The notes: a model not told the origin generated them from the sequence alone. A stretch of DNA of 64,000 nucleotides from Chloroflexota bacterium (GCA_016234555.1 JACRBJ010000092.1:45557-109556); one strand, 5' to 3'; counted from the first letter of the stretch, positions 8,888-17,318 are shown. Made by a program: numbers and translations.

Positions 8888-9990
8888 CCCGCGCCCGACT
8901 CGATAATTTAACCGCTTCGCTCTCGACCCCGAAGCTGGATGCTGTTGTCCTGAATCCCGGTCCCACGCTGACGTATCTCACGGGACAACAATTTCATCTT
9001 ATGGAACGTCCTGTTGTCTTATTTATCGCGCCGGGGAAGGTCCCCGCGCTGGTGCTGCCCGAACTCGAGGCCCTCAAGGCGGAACGGTTCCCGTACAAGG
9101 TGCAAGTCTTCACCTACGGTGAAAATCCGTTGGAATGGGGCGAAGCCTTTCGAAAAGCGATTCTGGCTCTGGACCTGGATGGGAAGCAAATCGGCGTCGA
9201 GTTTCGGCAACTGCGCCTGCTGGAGTTCGATTACCTGATAGCCGGCGCGAATAATGCGGACTTCCCCGATGCGAGCGAGGCGCTGGTTCAGTTGCGGCTG
9301 CGAAAGGACAAAGCCGAGGTGGATGCGATGCGTCGCGCGGTGAAGATCGCTCAGGATGCTCTCGAAGCCGTCATCCCGTTGATCAAGATCGGCATGACCG
9401 AGCGCGAACTGTCTGGCGAACTGGTGATCCAATTGCTCAGGCATGGTTCCGACCCCGAACTGCCTTTCTCACCGATTGTTTCCTCTGGACCAAATTCCTC
9501 CAACCCACATGCCTCGCCGTCCGATAGAAAATTACAGGCGGGCGACATGCTGGTCGTGGATTGGGGCGCGACGTACAACCATTACATCTCCGATCTCACA
9601 CGCACCTTTGCGGTGGGGGAGGTGGATGCAGAGTGCCAAAAGATTCACAAGATTGTTCAGGAGGCGAATGCCGCGGGTCGCGCCGCTGGCAAGCCCGGAG
9701 CTCCCTGTGCCGCTGTAGACATCGCCGCCCGAGAGGTCATCGAAAAGGCGGGCTATGGAAAATACTTCACCCACCGCACGGGACACGGCATTGGCATGGA
9801 AGCGCACGAAGACCCCTACATGCGTGGCGATAATCAGCAACTGCTGGAAGTCGGCATGGCATACACCGTGGAGCCTGGCATCTACCTGCCAAACCGCAAC
9901 GGTGTCCGTGTGGAGGACAACATGGTCGTCACCGAAACCGGCGCGGAAAGCCTGAGCGATATGCCGCGCGAAATCCGCGTGGTGGGGTAA
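8884..9990 (+). CDS. M24-family aminopeptidase (Xaa-Pro peptidase type)
   Basis: A 368-residue cytoplasmic metallopeptidase with the creatinase/prolidase architecture: an N-terminal domain to about residue 125, then the pita-bread catalytic domain. The dinuclear metal ligands are visible: the two Asp in DWGATYNHYISDLTR, the His in THRTGHGIGMEAHEDP, and Glu residues in VEPGIYLPN and GVRVEDNMVVT. It probably removes N-terminal residues preceding proline; related M24 members have other specificities, so the exact substrate is not certain. The start codon overlaps the stop of the SDR gene. Confidence 0.92.
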   Translation: MTRARLDNLTASLSTPKLDAVVLNPGPTLTYLTGQQFHLMERPVVLFIAPGKVPALVLPELEALKAERFPYKVQVFTYGENPLEWGEAFRKAILALDLDGKQIGVEFRQLRLLEFDYLIAGANNADFPDASEALVQLRLRKDKAEVDAMRRAVKIAQDALEAVIPLIKIGMTERELSGELVIQLLRHGSDPELPFSPIVSSGPNSSNPHASPSDRKLQAGDMLVVDWGATYNHYISDLTRTFAVGEVDAECQKIHKIVQEANAAGRAAGKPGAPCAAVDIAAREVIEKAGYGKYFTHRTGHGIGMEAHEDPYMRGDNQQLLEVGMAYTVEPGIYLPNRNGVRVEDNMVVTETGAESLSDMPREIRVVG

Positions 9991-10193
9991 ACCTTTTCAC
10001 CGCAAAGATGCGCGAAGGAAAGGCGAGAGTTTTGCGCTCTTTGCGGAGGGCGCTTTTAGTGTGAATTCTTTACCTTGCAAACCCCACTTGGACGCAGATT
10101 CACGCACGCGAAGCGAAACGCGGATTTTTTTCTTGTTTTCTCAGCGCAAATCAGCGTTCTCAGCGTCCCGATCCGAAAATGTAGGGTAGAGTA
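9991..10193. repeat. Gene-free spacer with imperfect repeats and a 9-bp-arm hairpin
   Basis: The arms CCGCAAAGA (10000-10008) and TCTTTGCGG (10038-10046) pair perfectly and enclose a smaller GCGC/GCGC pairing. The second half contains CAGATTCACGCACGCGAAG and AGCGCAAATCAGCG-type near-repeats with a period of about seven. I see no gene; the hairpin may end transcription of the M24 gene. Confidence 0.5.
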
Positions 10194-10649
10194 GTGATGA
10201 AAATTGAACGCGCGACCCTTGAACAGGCGGCGGAATTGACCGCGCTCACGATATCCGCCAAGCGCCACTGGAACTATCCCGAAAAGTGGATTCAAATCTG
10301 GCTCCCACTGCTGACCGTCACCGCTAACTATATCCGCGAGAACGAAACCTGGACGGCAGTCCAAAACGAAAGGTGCATCGCCTACTACTCTCTCAAAAAT
10401 GATGGCGGATTCCTCTGGCTCGATAACTTCTGGGTTTTGCCTGAGTTTATGGGGCAGGGGATTGGCAGGGAACTTTTCCAGCACGCCCTCGAAAGAAGCC
10501 GTGCCCTCGGCGCAAACACCCTGAGAATTGAGTCAGACCCGAATGCCCAAAGTTTCTACGAAAAAATGGGGGCGCGACAAGTTGGTGAGCAACATACCGA
10601 GGTGGACGGTCAGCTGCGTGTGTTGCCCCTGATGGAAATCAAATTGTAA
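10194..10649 (+). CDS. GNAT-family N-acetyltransferase
   Basis: A 151-residue acetyl-CoA-dependent acyltransferase. The central strands FLWLDNFWVLPEFMGQGIGRELFQ contain the family's motif A with the Q/RxxGxG/A acetyl-CoA pyrophosphate loop (QGIGRE). The later NAQSFYEKMGARQ is the typical motif B. A short basic N-terminus precedes the first strand. The acceptor is unknown; members acetylate proteins, antibiotics or small amines. The gene stands alone between a repeat-rich spacer and a strong promoter for the following gene. Confidence 0.88.
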   Translation: MMKIERATLEQAAELTALTISAKRHWNYPEKWIQIWLPLLTVTANYIRENETWTAVQNERCIAYYSLKNDGGFLWLDNFWVLPEFMGQGIGRELFQHALERSRALGANTLRIESDPNAQSFYEKMGARQVGEQHTEVDGQLRVLPLMEIKL

Positions 10650-10669
10650 TTTTCTTTCACATAAAACCC

Positions 10670-10697
10670 TTGACATCTAGAACATTTGTTCTATAAT
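10670..10697 (+). promoter_or_regulatory. Sigma-70 promoter with LexA-like operator in the spacer
   Basis: TTGACA at 10670-10675 and TATAAT at 10692-10697 are both perfect, separated by 16 bases. The spacer holds the perfect palindrome TAGAACATTTGTTCTA. Its core GAAC-N4-GTTC is the form bound by LexA in Bacillus and several other phyla. A repressor bound there would block the polymerase directly, so the following membrane-protein gene may be induced by DNA damage. Confidence 0.75.
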
Positions 10698-10727
10698 TCA
10701 ACCTACCTAACTAGACTGGAGGTCGAA

Positions 10728-11561
10728 ATGGCTCAATACCGTAATCCGCTTGTGGACGGAATGAAGCTGGCATGGCGCAACCTGCTCCACAACCGTCAAT
10801 TCAACCGTGGCGCTGCCTGGGGGGCGATGATCGTCGGCGCGCTGGTGTCGTTCGAAATTTTCAACTTTAGCACCACCCAGTTTGCCCTGCACGACATGCT
10901 TGGCGACCTGACCTTTGCGGGCATGAAATGGTCGAGCATCCTTGCCGTCGCCTTCTGCGGCATTGACTTTGCCGGCATCGCCCGCATCTTCACCCCCGAG
11001 CAGGGACGCGACGAACCCGCCGAAGTCTACTACCTCTTTGGCGCGTGGCTGCTCGCCGCGGGATTCAACGCCTGCCTTACCTGGTGGGGCGTGTCGGTTG
11101 CCATCACCAACAATGCCAACCTGCAAGCCAGTTCGGTCATGAGCGCTGCCACCCTCATCAAAGTTGTGCCGATCTTTATTGCTGCCATGGTCTGGCTCGT
11201 GCGCCTGCTCATTATCGGTACCTTCTCCCTCGCCGGCGACCGCCTCTTTACCACCGCTCAACAGCATCAACCGTATCGGACGCAATACCAACAGCCCCAG
11301 CAAACTCCGCGATACAACGCGCCGCAGACTTCCTATCAGGCTCCGCGCCCCGTCAACCAGCCTGTGAACCAGCCCGTCCTGCGTCCTGCCTCGCAGATTG
11401 CCCGCCCGACGAACAGTGTCAACGCCAGCGTGGGAACTTTCCGCCCCGCGCCCAAGCCCGCGCCACAGCAAACCTCGTTTGTTCCGCCCGAGCCCACCTA
11501 TCATCCCATTTCCTACGGCGCGCGCAGCCCTGAAACCAGCGACCGCCACTACGACGCTTAA
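10728..11561 (+). CDS. Membrane protein with Pro/Gln-rich tail, unknown function
   Basis: A 277-residue protein I cannot assign to a named family. GGAGG at 10718-10722 fixes the start. Four hydrophobic segments are visible: AAWGAMIVGALVSFEIFNF, SSILAVAFCGIDFAGIARIF, YLFGAWLLAAGFNACLTWW, and VVPIFIAAMVWLVRLLIIG. They are followed by a roughly 100-residue tail rich in Gln, Pro, Tyr and Asn with repeated VNQPVNQP. Such tails are usually disordered and may bind the cell wall or other proteins. The lytic transglycosylase gene follows 109 bases later. Expression is probably controlled by the LexA-like promoter at 10670. Confidence 0.75.
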   Translation: MAQYRNPLVDGMKLAWRNLLHNRQFNRGAAWGAMIVGALVSFEIFNFSTTQFALHDMLGDLTFAGMKWSSILAVAFCGIDFAGIARIFTPEQGRDEPAEVYYLFGAWLLAAGFNACLTWWGVSVAITNNANLQASSVMSAATLIKVVPIFIAAMVWLVRLLIIGTFSLAGDRLFTTAQQHQPYRTQYQQPQQTPRYNAPQTSYQAPRPVNQPVNQPVLRPASQIARPTNSVNASVGTFRPAPKPAPQQTSFVPPEPTYHPISYGARSPETSDRHYDA

Positions 11562-11670
11562 TGTCGTTGCGAGGCGGCGCACTTCCGCCGACGCAACCTC
11601 AATCTCCCACAATTTCATAATCTCACTTTCGAGCCCGGTCCCTTACAGACCCAGAATGGAGAATTAACTC

Positions 11671-12345
11671 ATGTCCCGCGCTCGCCCTGACGAAACAGCC
11701 GCAGCCCAGCAGGAAGAAGGCAGCGGCTGTTTTGGTTTTATGTTTGTTCCACTCATCGTGATTTTGGTCAGCGCCCTGCTCGGCTCTGTTGCCTGGACAA
11801 CGGACCCCTCACCCGCTGCTTCCATGGATTCGCCGCCCGTAACCGCTTCGGGCATTTCACCCATCTTTCGTGCTGAAGTCCGCCACTGGGCTGACTCAAT
11901 CTCGAGGTGGGCTGCTGCTGCGGGAGTTGATCCCAACCTGGCGGCGACGGTCATGCAGATCGAATCCTGCGGTGATCCGCGCGCCACATCCAGCGCCGGC
12001 GCGATGGGGCTTTTTCAGGTCATGCCGTTTCATTTCCGCGCCCTCGAAAATCCCTACGACCCCGATACCAACGCCGCTCGCGGACTTGCTTATCTTGCGC
12101 GGTCCCTTGCCGCTGGCAGCGGTAATGCGCGTCTCGCGCTGGCTGGCTACAACGGCGGCATTGGAGTTATCTCCCGCGGCGAGTGGACCTGGTCAGCTCA
12201 AACCAAACGATATGTCCAGTACGGCGCTCCCATTTACGAAGACGCCCACAGCGGACTTTCGTCCAGCGCGGCGTTGAACCAGTGGTATGAAAGATATGGG
12301 GTGAGTCTATGCCGTCAGGCAAGTCAACGGCTGGGATTGCAATAG
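11671..12345 (+). CDS. Membrane-anchored lytic transglycosylase (SLT domain)
   Basis: A 224-residue protein with one membrane helix near residues 20-45 (GFMFVPLIVILVSALLG) and an extracytoplasmic goose-lysozyme-like SLT domain. It cleaves peptidoglycan between MurNAc and GlcNAc, forming anhydro ends. The catalytic Glu lies in MQIESCGDP, followed by the standard SSAGAMGLFQVMP and the later ALAGYNGG motif. All conserved SLT motifs are present and the size is typical of single-domain enzymes. It follows the Pro/Gln-rich membrane protein in the same direction, so a joint envelope role is possible. Confidence 0.92.
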   Translation: MSRARPDETAAAQQEEGSGCFGFMFVPLIVILVSALLGSVAWTTDPSPAASMDSPPVTASGISPIFRAEVRHWADSISRWAAAAGVDPNLAATVMQIESCGDPRATSSAGAMGLFQVMPFHFRALENPYDPDTNAARGLAYLARSLAAGSGNARLALAGYNGGIGVISRGEWTWSAQTKRYVQYGAPIYEDAHSGLSSSAALNQWYERYGVSLCRQASQRLGLQ

Positions 12346-12390
12346 GGGCTGTATAATTCCCTAAAATCCAAACAAGGCGGCAGGTGATTT

Positions 12391-12927
12391 ATGCAACAAT
12401 GGAAAACGCGCGACAGGAAAGTCATATTGGATGAAAGCCCGTGGCTGAAGGTGGAAAGTCACACCGTTGAACTGCCGTCGGGACAGGTGATTCCCAACTG
12501 GCAATGGGTGACCACCCCCGATTACATCAACGTGGTGGCGGTGACGGAGGAAGGCAAGTTCATCTGTTTCCGTCAGGTGAAGTACGGGTTGGAGGGCGAC
12601 ACACTGGCAATCGTCGGGGGCTACTTAAACGATGGGGAGGAACCGCTTCAGGCGGCGCAGCGCGAACTGCGCGAAGAGACTGGGTACGAGTCCCCCGATT
12701 GGGTGTCGTTGGGCAGCTATCGAGTCGATCCAAATCGTGGCATCGCAATGGGAAATTTATTTTTGGCTCGTCGTGCGCGGCTGGTCGCCACGCCAATCGT
12801 TGACGACCTCGAAGAACAGCATTTGCATCTCTTGTCTCGCGCAGAGATTGAGCAGGCTTTGGCAACAGGGGAGTTCCAGGTGATGGCGTGGACTGCCGCT
12901 GTCGCGCTGGCTTTGCGAAACTTGTAG
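12391..12927 (+). CDS. Nudix hydrolase, ADP-ribose pyrophosphatase type
   Basis: A 178-residue enzyme that hydrolyses a nucleoside diphosphate linked to another group. The Nudix box is complete and spans GYLNDGEEPLQAAQ plus RELREETGY, with the metal-binding Glu residues in REETG. The N-terminal strands (WKTRDRKVILDESPWLKVE) resemble ADP-ribose pyrophosphatases and related NUDT5/NudF proteins. The exact substrate is not evident. The gene stands alone in orientation and converges with the histidine kinase gene, eight bases between stop codons. Confidence 0.9.
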   Translation: MQQWKTRDRKVILDESPWLKVESHTVELPSGQVIPNWQWVTTPDYINVVAVTEEGKFICFRQVKYGLEGDTLAIVGGYLNDGEEPLQAAQRELREETGYESPDWVSLGSYRVDPNRGIAMGNLFLARRARLVATPIVDDLEEQHLHLLSRAEIEQALATGEFQVMAWTAAVALALRNL

Positions 12928-12935
12928 GCGTTGCG

Positions 12936-14303
12936 TTACTTGATTGTCCCCAGCCAAATCACGAACGTCGTCCCTTTCCCCTCTTTCGATTCAACCTTGA
13001 TCTGTCCGCCGTGATGCTCCACGATCCACTGGACGATGGACAGCCCCAACCCAAACCCGCCGATGGAAGAACGGGTGCGGGATTTTTCGGCGCGATAGAA
13101 ACGGTCGAAGATGTGGGGCAAATCCTCGGCGGGAATCCCAGGTCCCGTATCGCGGATGATGATGCGAGCCTGATCGCCGATCTTCGACATGCTCAGGAAC
13201 ACGTCCCCGCCCTGCGGCGTGTACTGTATCGCATTCGCGACCAGATTCAAAAAAACCTGTTTCAGTCGATCACGGTCGCCGTTGACCATCACCTCGTCGA
13301 TGTCGTTCAAATGTACCTTGACCTTGTTGCCCGCCAGCACGGTCATCTCGGTAAAGACTTCGGTTAGCAGGAGGTCGAGTTCGACGGGCTTCATGTTCAG
13401 GGCGAGTTTGCCCGACTCGGCTTGCGCCAGCATCAGCAATCCGCCGACGAGACGGGTGAGCCTGCCTGCTTCCTGGTCGATACTGGTGAGCGATTCTTCA
13501 TCCGCCTCCTTGATGCGGCGCATCAAATCCACGTTGCCCTTGATGACTGTTAACGGCGTGCGTAGTTCGTGACTCACGTCCGCGAGAAATCTTTGCTGGG
13601 AGGTGAAAAGCGATTCGAGCCGTTCCAGCGTTTGATTGAACGAGACGACCAGTTCGCCGATCTCGTCTTCATTCCCTCCCTGATGCGGGATGCGGCGCGA
13701 GAGGTCGTCGGCGCGGTTGATCTGGTCCACGGTTTCGGTGATGTCCTCCAGCGGGGAGAGGGCGCGTCCCAGGACCACCCACGAGCCGATGCCCGCCATC
13801 AGGACGGCGATCACGGCAGTCATCGCCATCATCGAGAGCAGGTTGCCTTGAGTCGCGTCAACCACCGCCAGGCTTGCCCCAACCTGCAGCGTGCCGAACA
13901 TCCGCTCGCCCACGATCAGCGGCACGCTCAACACCCGCAGGTGCGCCTCGTCGAGTTGTGAGTCTTTATAGATGGGGGAGGATACTTCGAGATTGGTCGG
14001 GTCGAGGGGTTTGATCAACGCGCCGATGCTGGGCGAGGTGGCGATGATATTTCCGTCCACGCCCCAGATTTGGACATACGCATTGGAGGTCATGTCGAGC
14101 GGCGGCAGGCTGACCAGACTCAACTCACCGACGGAGTTGACTTTGGTTACGGCGGTGATGTCACGCGCCACAGCCGCCAGCATGGTATCCACCTGGTTGA
14201 GCAGGATGAAGTTAACGAGGATATAAACTGCCGCGCCGAATATCAGCAGGATGCCCCCGATGAAGGTCGAATACAATAAGGTCAGGCGCAGGCGCAAAGA
14301 CAT
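12936..14303 (-). CDS. Sensor histidine kinase (HAMP, HisKA, HATPase)
   Basis: A 455-residue membrane kinase. One helix lies near residues 10-35 and a second near 157-178, enclosing an extracytoplasmic sensor domain of about 120 residues. A HAMP linker follows, then HisKA with the phospho-acceptor His245 in ADVSHELRTPLT. The ATPase domain has an N box (VFLNLVANAIQYTP) and the glycine boxes DTGPGIP and GGFGLGLSI. The stimulus is unknown. The response regulator gene lies upstream on the same strand, 97 bases away, the usual order for an OmpR-type pair in Gram-positive-like phyla. Confidence 0.93.
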   Translation of the reverse strand: MSLRLRLTLLYSTFIGGILLIFGAAVYILVNFILLNQVDTMLAAVARDITAVTKVNSVGELSLVSLPPLDMTSNAYVQIWGVDGNIIATSPSIGALIKPLDPTNLEVSSPIYKDSQLDEAHLRVLSVPLIVGERMFGTLQVGASLAVVDATQGNLLSMMAMTAVIAVLMAGIGSWVVLGRALSPLEDITETVDQINRADDLSRRIPHQGGNEDEIGELVVSFNQTLERLESLFTSQQRFLADVSHELRTPLTVIKGNVDLMRRIKEADEESLTSIDQEAGRLTRLVGGLLMLAQAESGKLALNMKPVELDLLLTEVFTEMTVLAGNKVKVHLNDIDEVMVNGDRDRLKQVFLNLVANAIQYTPQGGDVFLSMSKIGDQARIIIRDTGPGIPAEDLPHIFDRFYRAEKSRTRSSIGGFGLGLSIVQWIVEHHGGQIKVESKEGKGTTFVIWLGTIK

Positions 14304-14400
14304 TTCAATTTACGATTTTGGACTGAGGATTTACGATTGATATGGGCTTCGCGATTTGGGATTGAAATTCATCCTTCAGCCTTCATCATTCATCCCTGCC
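14304..14400. repeat. Degenerate repeat spacer between response regulator and kinase genes
   Basis: Near-copies of TTTACGATT and GATTTGGGATTG followed by CATCCTTCAGCCTTCATCATTCATCC show a period of about seven to nine bases. It lies inside the two-gene transcription unit, so it will be transcribed but not translated. Confidence 0.5.
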
Positions 14401-15078
14401 TTACGGATTTTCCCGCATCACATACCCGACGCCGCGCACGGTATGAATCAGGCGGGCTTCCCCTTCGCCTTCCAGCTTTTGGCGCAAGTAACGGATGTAC
14501 ACTTCCAGCACGTTGCTTTCGCCGCCGAAATCGTAGCCCCACACGCGATCGAAGATGACCTCGCGGGTCAACACCTGCTTGGGGTGGCGCAGGAACAGCT
14601 CCAGCAGTTCATATTCCTTCGCGGTGAGCGCAACAACGCGGGAGCCGCGCGACGCCTGACGCGAACCTGTGTCGAGCGAAAGGTCGGCGAACTTCAACAC
14701 GGGAATCCGTTCCGGCTGGGTGCGTCGCAACAGGGCGCGGACACGCGCCAGCAACTCGTCGAGGTTGAACGGCTTGACCATGTAATCGTCCGCGCCGGCG
14801 TCCAAACCTTGAATGCGATCCTGCACAGTGTCCTTTGCCGTCAGCATCAGGATGGGAATCGAGCCGCCGCTTCGCAATCGGTGGCAGACTTCCAGACCGT
14901 CCATGCCGGGCAGCATCCAATCCAAAACCACGAGGTCGGGAGTATGGTCTCGCGCAGCGATCAATCCCATCCGCCCGTCGATTGCCGTATCCACAGTGTA
15001 GCCTTCATAGGTCAAACCGCGCTGCAACAGTTTCAGTATTGCCTGATCGTCTTCAATGATTAGGATTCGCTCATTCAT
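14401..15078 (-). CDS. OmpR/PhoB-type response regulator
   Basis: A 225-residue two-domain regulator. The receiver has the acidic pair ED10D11, the phospho-acceptor Asp53 in VVLDWMLPGMDG and the conserved Lys in MVKPFN. The C-terminal winged helix carries the typical recognition region EVIFDRVWGYDFGGESNVLEVYIRYLRQKLE. It is phosphorylated by the adjacent kinase and binds direct repeats upstream of its targets. The start at 15078 faces the sugar transferase gene across a 51-base divergent spacer, so it may control that gene too. Confidence 0.94.
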   Translation of the reverse strand: MNERILIIEDDQAILKLLQRGLTYEGYTVDTAIDGRMGLIAARDHTPDLVVLDWMLPGMDGLEVCHRLRSGGSIPILMLTAKDTVQDRIQGLDAGADDYMVKPFNLDELLARVRALLRRTQPERIPVLKFADLSLDTGSRQASRGSRVVALTAKEYELLELFLRHPKQVLTREVIFDRVWGYDFGGESNVLEVYIRYLRQKLEGEGEARLIHTVRGVGYVMRENP

Positions 15079-15129
15079 GGCAGTGTCTCCTGCTCAAAAT
15101 ATACCATAAATCGCGGGTAAAATAAGTTT

Positions 15130-15729
15130 ATGCCCTTCAGCAAGCGGCTCTTCGACCTTACCTTCTCTTTTCTTGCAATCGTCATTCTTTCGCCCATCCT
15201 GCTTTTGACGGCGATCCTTGTCCGTGTTTTTCTTGGGACTCCGATTCTCTTCAAGCAGCAACGCCCCGGTTACAAGGGACGTCCTTTTTTCATCTACAAA
15301 TTACGCTCGATGCTGGATGCGGCTGACAGGGATGGGACTCTGCTACCGGATTCTGAGCGGCTGACCCGCTTCGGGCGGATCCTGCGTTCCCTTTCTTTGG
15401 ATGAACTCCCTGAGCTTTTCAACATCCTGCGCGGCGAGATGAGTTTTGTCGGTCCGCGCCCATTGTTGATGGAGTACCTTCCGCTTTATTCACCCGAACA
15501 GGCGCGACGGCATGACGTTGTCCCGGGGTTGACTGGTTGGGCGCAGGTCAACGGGCGCAACGCTCTGGACTGGTCCACCCGCTTCAAACTGGATGTCTGG
15601 TACGTGGACAATTGGTCCTTCTGGTTGGACATCAAAATCATTTTGATGACGGTTTGGAAGACCATCTCCCGCGAAGGAATCAACCAGCAGGGACAGGCTA
15701 CGGTGGAGTATTTCAAAGGGGAGCAATAA
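15130..15729 (+). CDS. Undecaprenyl-phosphate sugar phosphotransferase (PglC/WcaJ C-domain type)
   Basis: A 199-residue monotopic enzyme that transfers a sugar-1-phosphate to undecaprenyl phosphate, the first step of many surface polysaccharides and glycans. The N-terminal re-entrant membrane helix is FDLTFSFLAIVILSPILLL. The conserved segments are KQQRPGYKGRPFFIYKLRSM, the catalytic SLDELPELFNILRGEMSFVGPRP, and VPGLTGWAQVNGRN. Length matches the minimal catalytic form without the N-terminal domains of WbaP/WcaJ. No glycan gene cluster is adjacent; the gene converges with the TSUP transporter gene. Confidence 0.93.
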   Translation: MPFSKRLFDLTFSFLAIVILSPILLLTAILVRVFLGTPILFKQQRPGYKGRPFFIYKLRSMLDAADRDGTLLPDSERLTRFGRILRSLSLDELPELFNILRGEMSFVGPRPLLMEYLPLYSPEQARRHDVVPGLTGWAQVNGRNALDWSTRFKLDVWYVDNWSFWLDIKIILMTVWKTISREGINQQGQATVEYFKGEQ

Positions 15730-15759
15730 TTCGTTCTATTTGTGCTTTTGGATAAAGTC

Positions 15760-15775
15760 AGCCAAGGGGTTGGCT
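15760..15775. terminator. Small hairpin between convergent genes
   Basis: AGCCAA-GGGG-TTGGCT forms a six-base-pair stem between the sugar transferase and TSUP genes. There is no strong T-tract on either side, so termination is only a possibility. Confidence 0.35.
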
Positions 15776-15780
15776 CTCCC

Positions 15781-16524
15781 CTAGAATCTCAAAAACGTCA
15801 GCCAGAAATTTGAAATTGCGAAGGACATCACCATGCCGAGTGCGCGGCGTAGATTCAATCCGCTGACGTGTTGCGCGCCAAGCCAGCTTCCTGTCAACGC
15901 GCCCACCACCCCGAACGGAATGAGAGAGACGCTGAACCAGTCGAGGGAAAAGGTGCCGCCTGTGAAGCGTCCGAACAGCCCGCTGACCGAATTCAGCACG
16001 ATGAAAGCAGCGGCTACGGCTGCCGCCTGTTTTGAATTTCCCCAACGAGCGTAGAGGATGATAGGAGAAAGAAATATCCCGCCGCCAATGCCGACCATGC
16101 CAGAGAGCAAGCCGATGACCAATCCGATGATGAGGGCAAGCCAGAGCGGAACGGGACGCAGTTCCCGTTCTTCATCCTGCTTCCTGCTGAAGAACAACAG
16201 GCGGATGGCGACGAAGGTCAACACGGCGTAGAGCAGGATGGAGTAAATGTGGTCGGCGATTTTGAACGACCCGCCGATGAATGCCGCGGGAATGGAGGTG
16301 ACGATAAAAGGCAGGAGCAGGTTGCGGCGCAGATGTCCCGCGCGGAAGTAGGTGACGAACGAAATGCCGGCGACAATCACGTTCAAGACCAGGGCTGTGC
16401 TTGCCATCACCTGCGGCTCGATCCCGAACAGGCTCATTACGGCAAGATAACCCGTTGCGCCGCCGAAGCCGACGCTGGCGTAAAGCATGGCAATGAGCGG
16501 GACAAAAAGGTATAAGGAACTCAT
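15781..16524 (-). CDS. TSUP-family permease (TauE/SafE type)
   Basis: A 247-residue integral membrane protein with about eight helices in two repeats. Members export or import sulfite, sulfonates, sulfoacetate or other small anions. The repeat signatures are visible as ASVGFGGATGYLAVMSLFG in the first half and GLLSGMVGIGGGIFLSPIIL in the second. The start at 16524 overlaps the stop of the FmdE gene by four bases; an upstream in-frame extension lies inside that gene and is unlikely. Coupling to FmdE and its structured leader suggests an anion linked to molybdenum or tungsten metabolism, but that is inference. Confidence 0.9.
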   Translation of the reverse strand: MSSLYLFVPLIAMLYASVGFGGATGYLAVMSLFGIEPQVMASTALVLNVIVAGISFVTYFRAGHLRRNLLLPFIVTSIPAAFIGGSFKIADHIYSILLYAVLTFVAIRLLFFSRKQDEERELRPVPLWLALIIGLVIGLLSGMVGIGGGIFLSPIILYARWGNSKQAAAVAAAFIVLNSVSGLFGRFTGGTFSLDWFSVSLIPFGVVGALTGSWLGAQHVSGLNLRRALGMVMSFAISNFWLTFLRF

Positions 16525-17141
16525 AAAGTCGCTTCGATCTGATGGACGAGAGATGGAATGAAAGTATGCCCTGTCGAATAGTACCCGCCGTGGACGCAGG
16601 CGCGACAGAGGGTCAGCCCATCGCGTTTGATTTCCCGTTCGTTCATGATTTCCTCGCCACACAAGTCACAGTTCACGCGCATGCCAGGTCGAGAGACGAT
16701 GGCTTCGATGGACGCAACCAACCGCACTTCGCTGACGGTGAACATCTCGTCATCGGGCATGGTTTGGTACGCCTGCATTTGAGCGAGGTAGCGGCGTGAT
16801 TCGTTGGAAGCGTAATCATACGCCCTCTGGCGGACATCCAGCGCAGGCGCAACACGGAAGGCGCGATTCGTTTTCACGTTCACAAAGGTAGCGGCGGTCT
16901 TGCCATAATCCTCCACGCGCAGGGTGCGATGACCGACGGTACAGTTTGTGGCGGCAGAAAGTCCATCGGCAAAACAGCCGTCCGTTTCGGTGATGACGAG
17001 CAGGCGCTTTTTGTCGGGCGGAGAATCAAACCCAAGCGCGGTCAAGCCGGCGAGTCCCAGCCGCACACCGAGAATTTGTCGCGGGCAGAGGTGCGAATGG
17101 TCAAGGGCGGATTTTTTGAGAAGGTCGTCTAGTAGTCTCAT
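16521..17141 (-). CDS. FmdE-family protein with C-terminal zinc ribbon
   Basis: A 206-residue protein of the formylmethanofuran dehydrogenase subunit E family. The N-terminal FmdE domain starts with SALDHSHLCPRQILGVRLGL, followed by ITETDGCFADGLSAATNCTVGHRTL, which contains the conserved Cys and His residues. The C-terminus has a CDLCGE and CRAC zinc ribbon. FmdE proteins occur widely outside methanogens and are often linked to molybdopterin or tungstopterin enzymes. Translation starts at an ATG embedded in a heptad repeat. A terminator-bearing structured leader lies upstream on the same strand, so premature termination probably controls this gene and the coupled TSUP gene. Confidence 0.88.
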   Translation of the reverse strand: MRLLDDLLKKSALDHSHLCPRQILGVRLGLAGLTALGFDSPPDKKRLLVITETDGCFADGLSAATNCTVGHRTLRVEDYGKTAATFVNVKTNRAFRVAPALDVRQRAYDYASNESRRYLAQMQAYQTMPDDEMFTVSEVRLVASIEAIVSRPGMRVNCDLCGEEIMNEREIKRDGLTLCRACVHGGYYSTGHTFIPSLVHQIEATL

Positions 17142-17185
17142 GGTCTTATAGTCTCGTAGTCTGATGGTCGGTTGGTCTTTCGGTT
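17142..17185. repeat. Heptad-like repeat overlapping the FmdE start
   Basis: Read on the minus strand the sequence is a run of AGACTAC-like units (AGACTAC, GAGACTAT, AAGACCAT, GAGACTAC). The FmdE start codon lies within one unit. The array separates the leader terminator from the gene. Confidence 0.6.
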
Positions 17186-17223
17186 ATAACAAAAAGCGCC
17201 GTCTCATGGAAAAGAGACAGCGC
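17186..17223 (-). terminator. Intrinsic terminator in the FmdE leader
   Basis: On the minus strand GCGCTGTCTC pairs with GAGACGGCGC (one G-U pair) around an eight-base loop, followed by TTTTTGTT. It lies upstream of the FmdE start, so it is placed to end transcription before the gene: an attenuator rather than an end-of-gene terminator. Confidence 0.8.
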
Positions 17224-17227
17224 AGAT

Positions 17228-17318
17228 GGCGGGAGGGTCTCCTTTCCAACGGGGGATGAAGGCGTTTCCGCTTTCACCTGGTAGTGCGAAATTATTTTCG
17301 CATTACTGTCCTGCCGCC
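17228..17318 (-). ncRNA. Structured leader RNA, candidate riboswitch
   Basis: On the minus strand a closing stem (GGCGG at 17314-17318 with CCGCC at 17228-17232) encloses a hairpin GTAATGCGAAA/TTTCGCACTAC (17281-17306), a GAAA-tetraloop hairpin beginning GGTGAAAGCG (about 17255-17278), and a smaller GGAG/CTCC hairpin. The terminator follows at once. This multi-helix junction plus terminator is the classical layout of a riboswitch. The gene downstream (FmdE) makes a molybdenum- or tungsten-cofactor sensor the first hypothesis. A cobalamin class was considered because of GGTGAAA and GGAGACC, but the core does not fit well. The class is not settled from sequence. Confidence 0.5.

Noticed and set aside
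17228..17318. Cobalamin riboswitch
   Set aside because: GGTGAAA and GGAGACC occur, but the conserved B12 box and receptor arrangement are not in the expected order, and the controlled genes are not B12-related.
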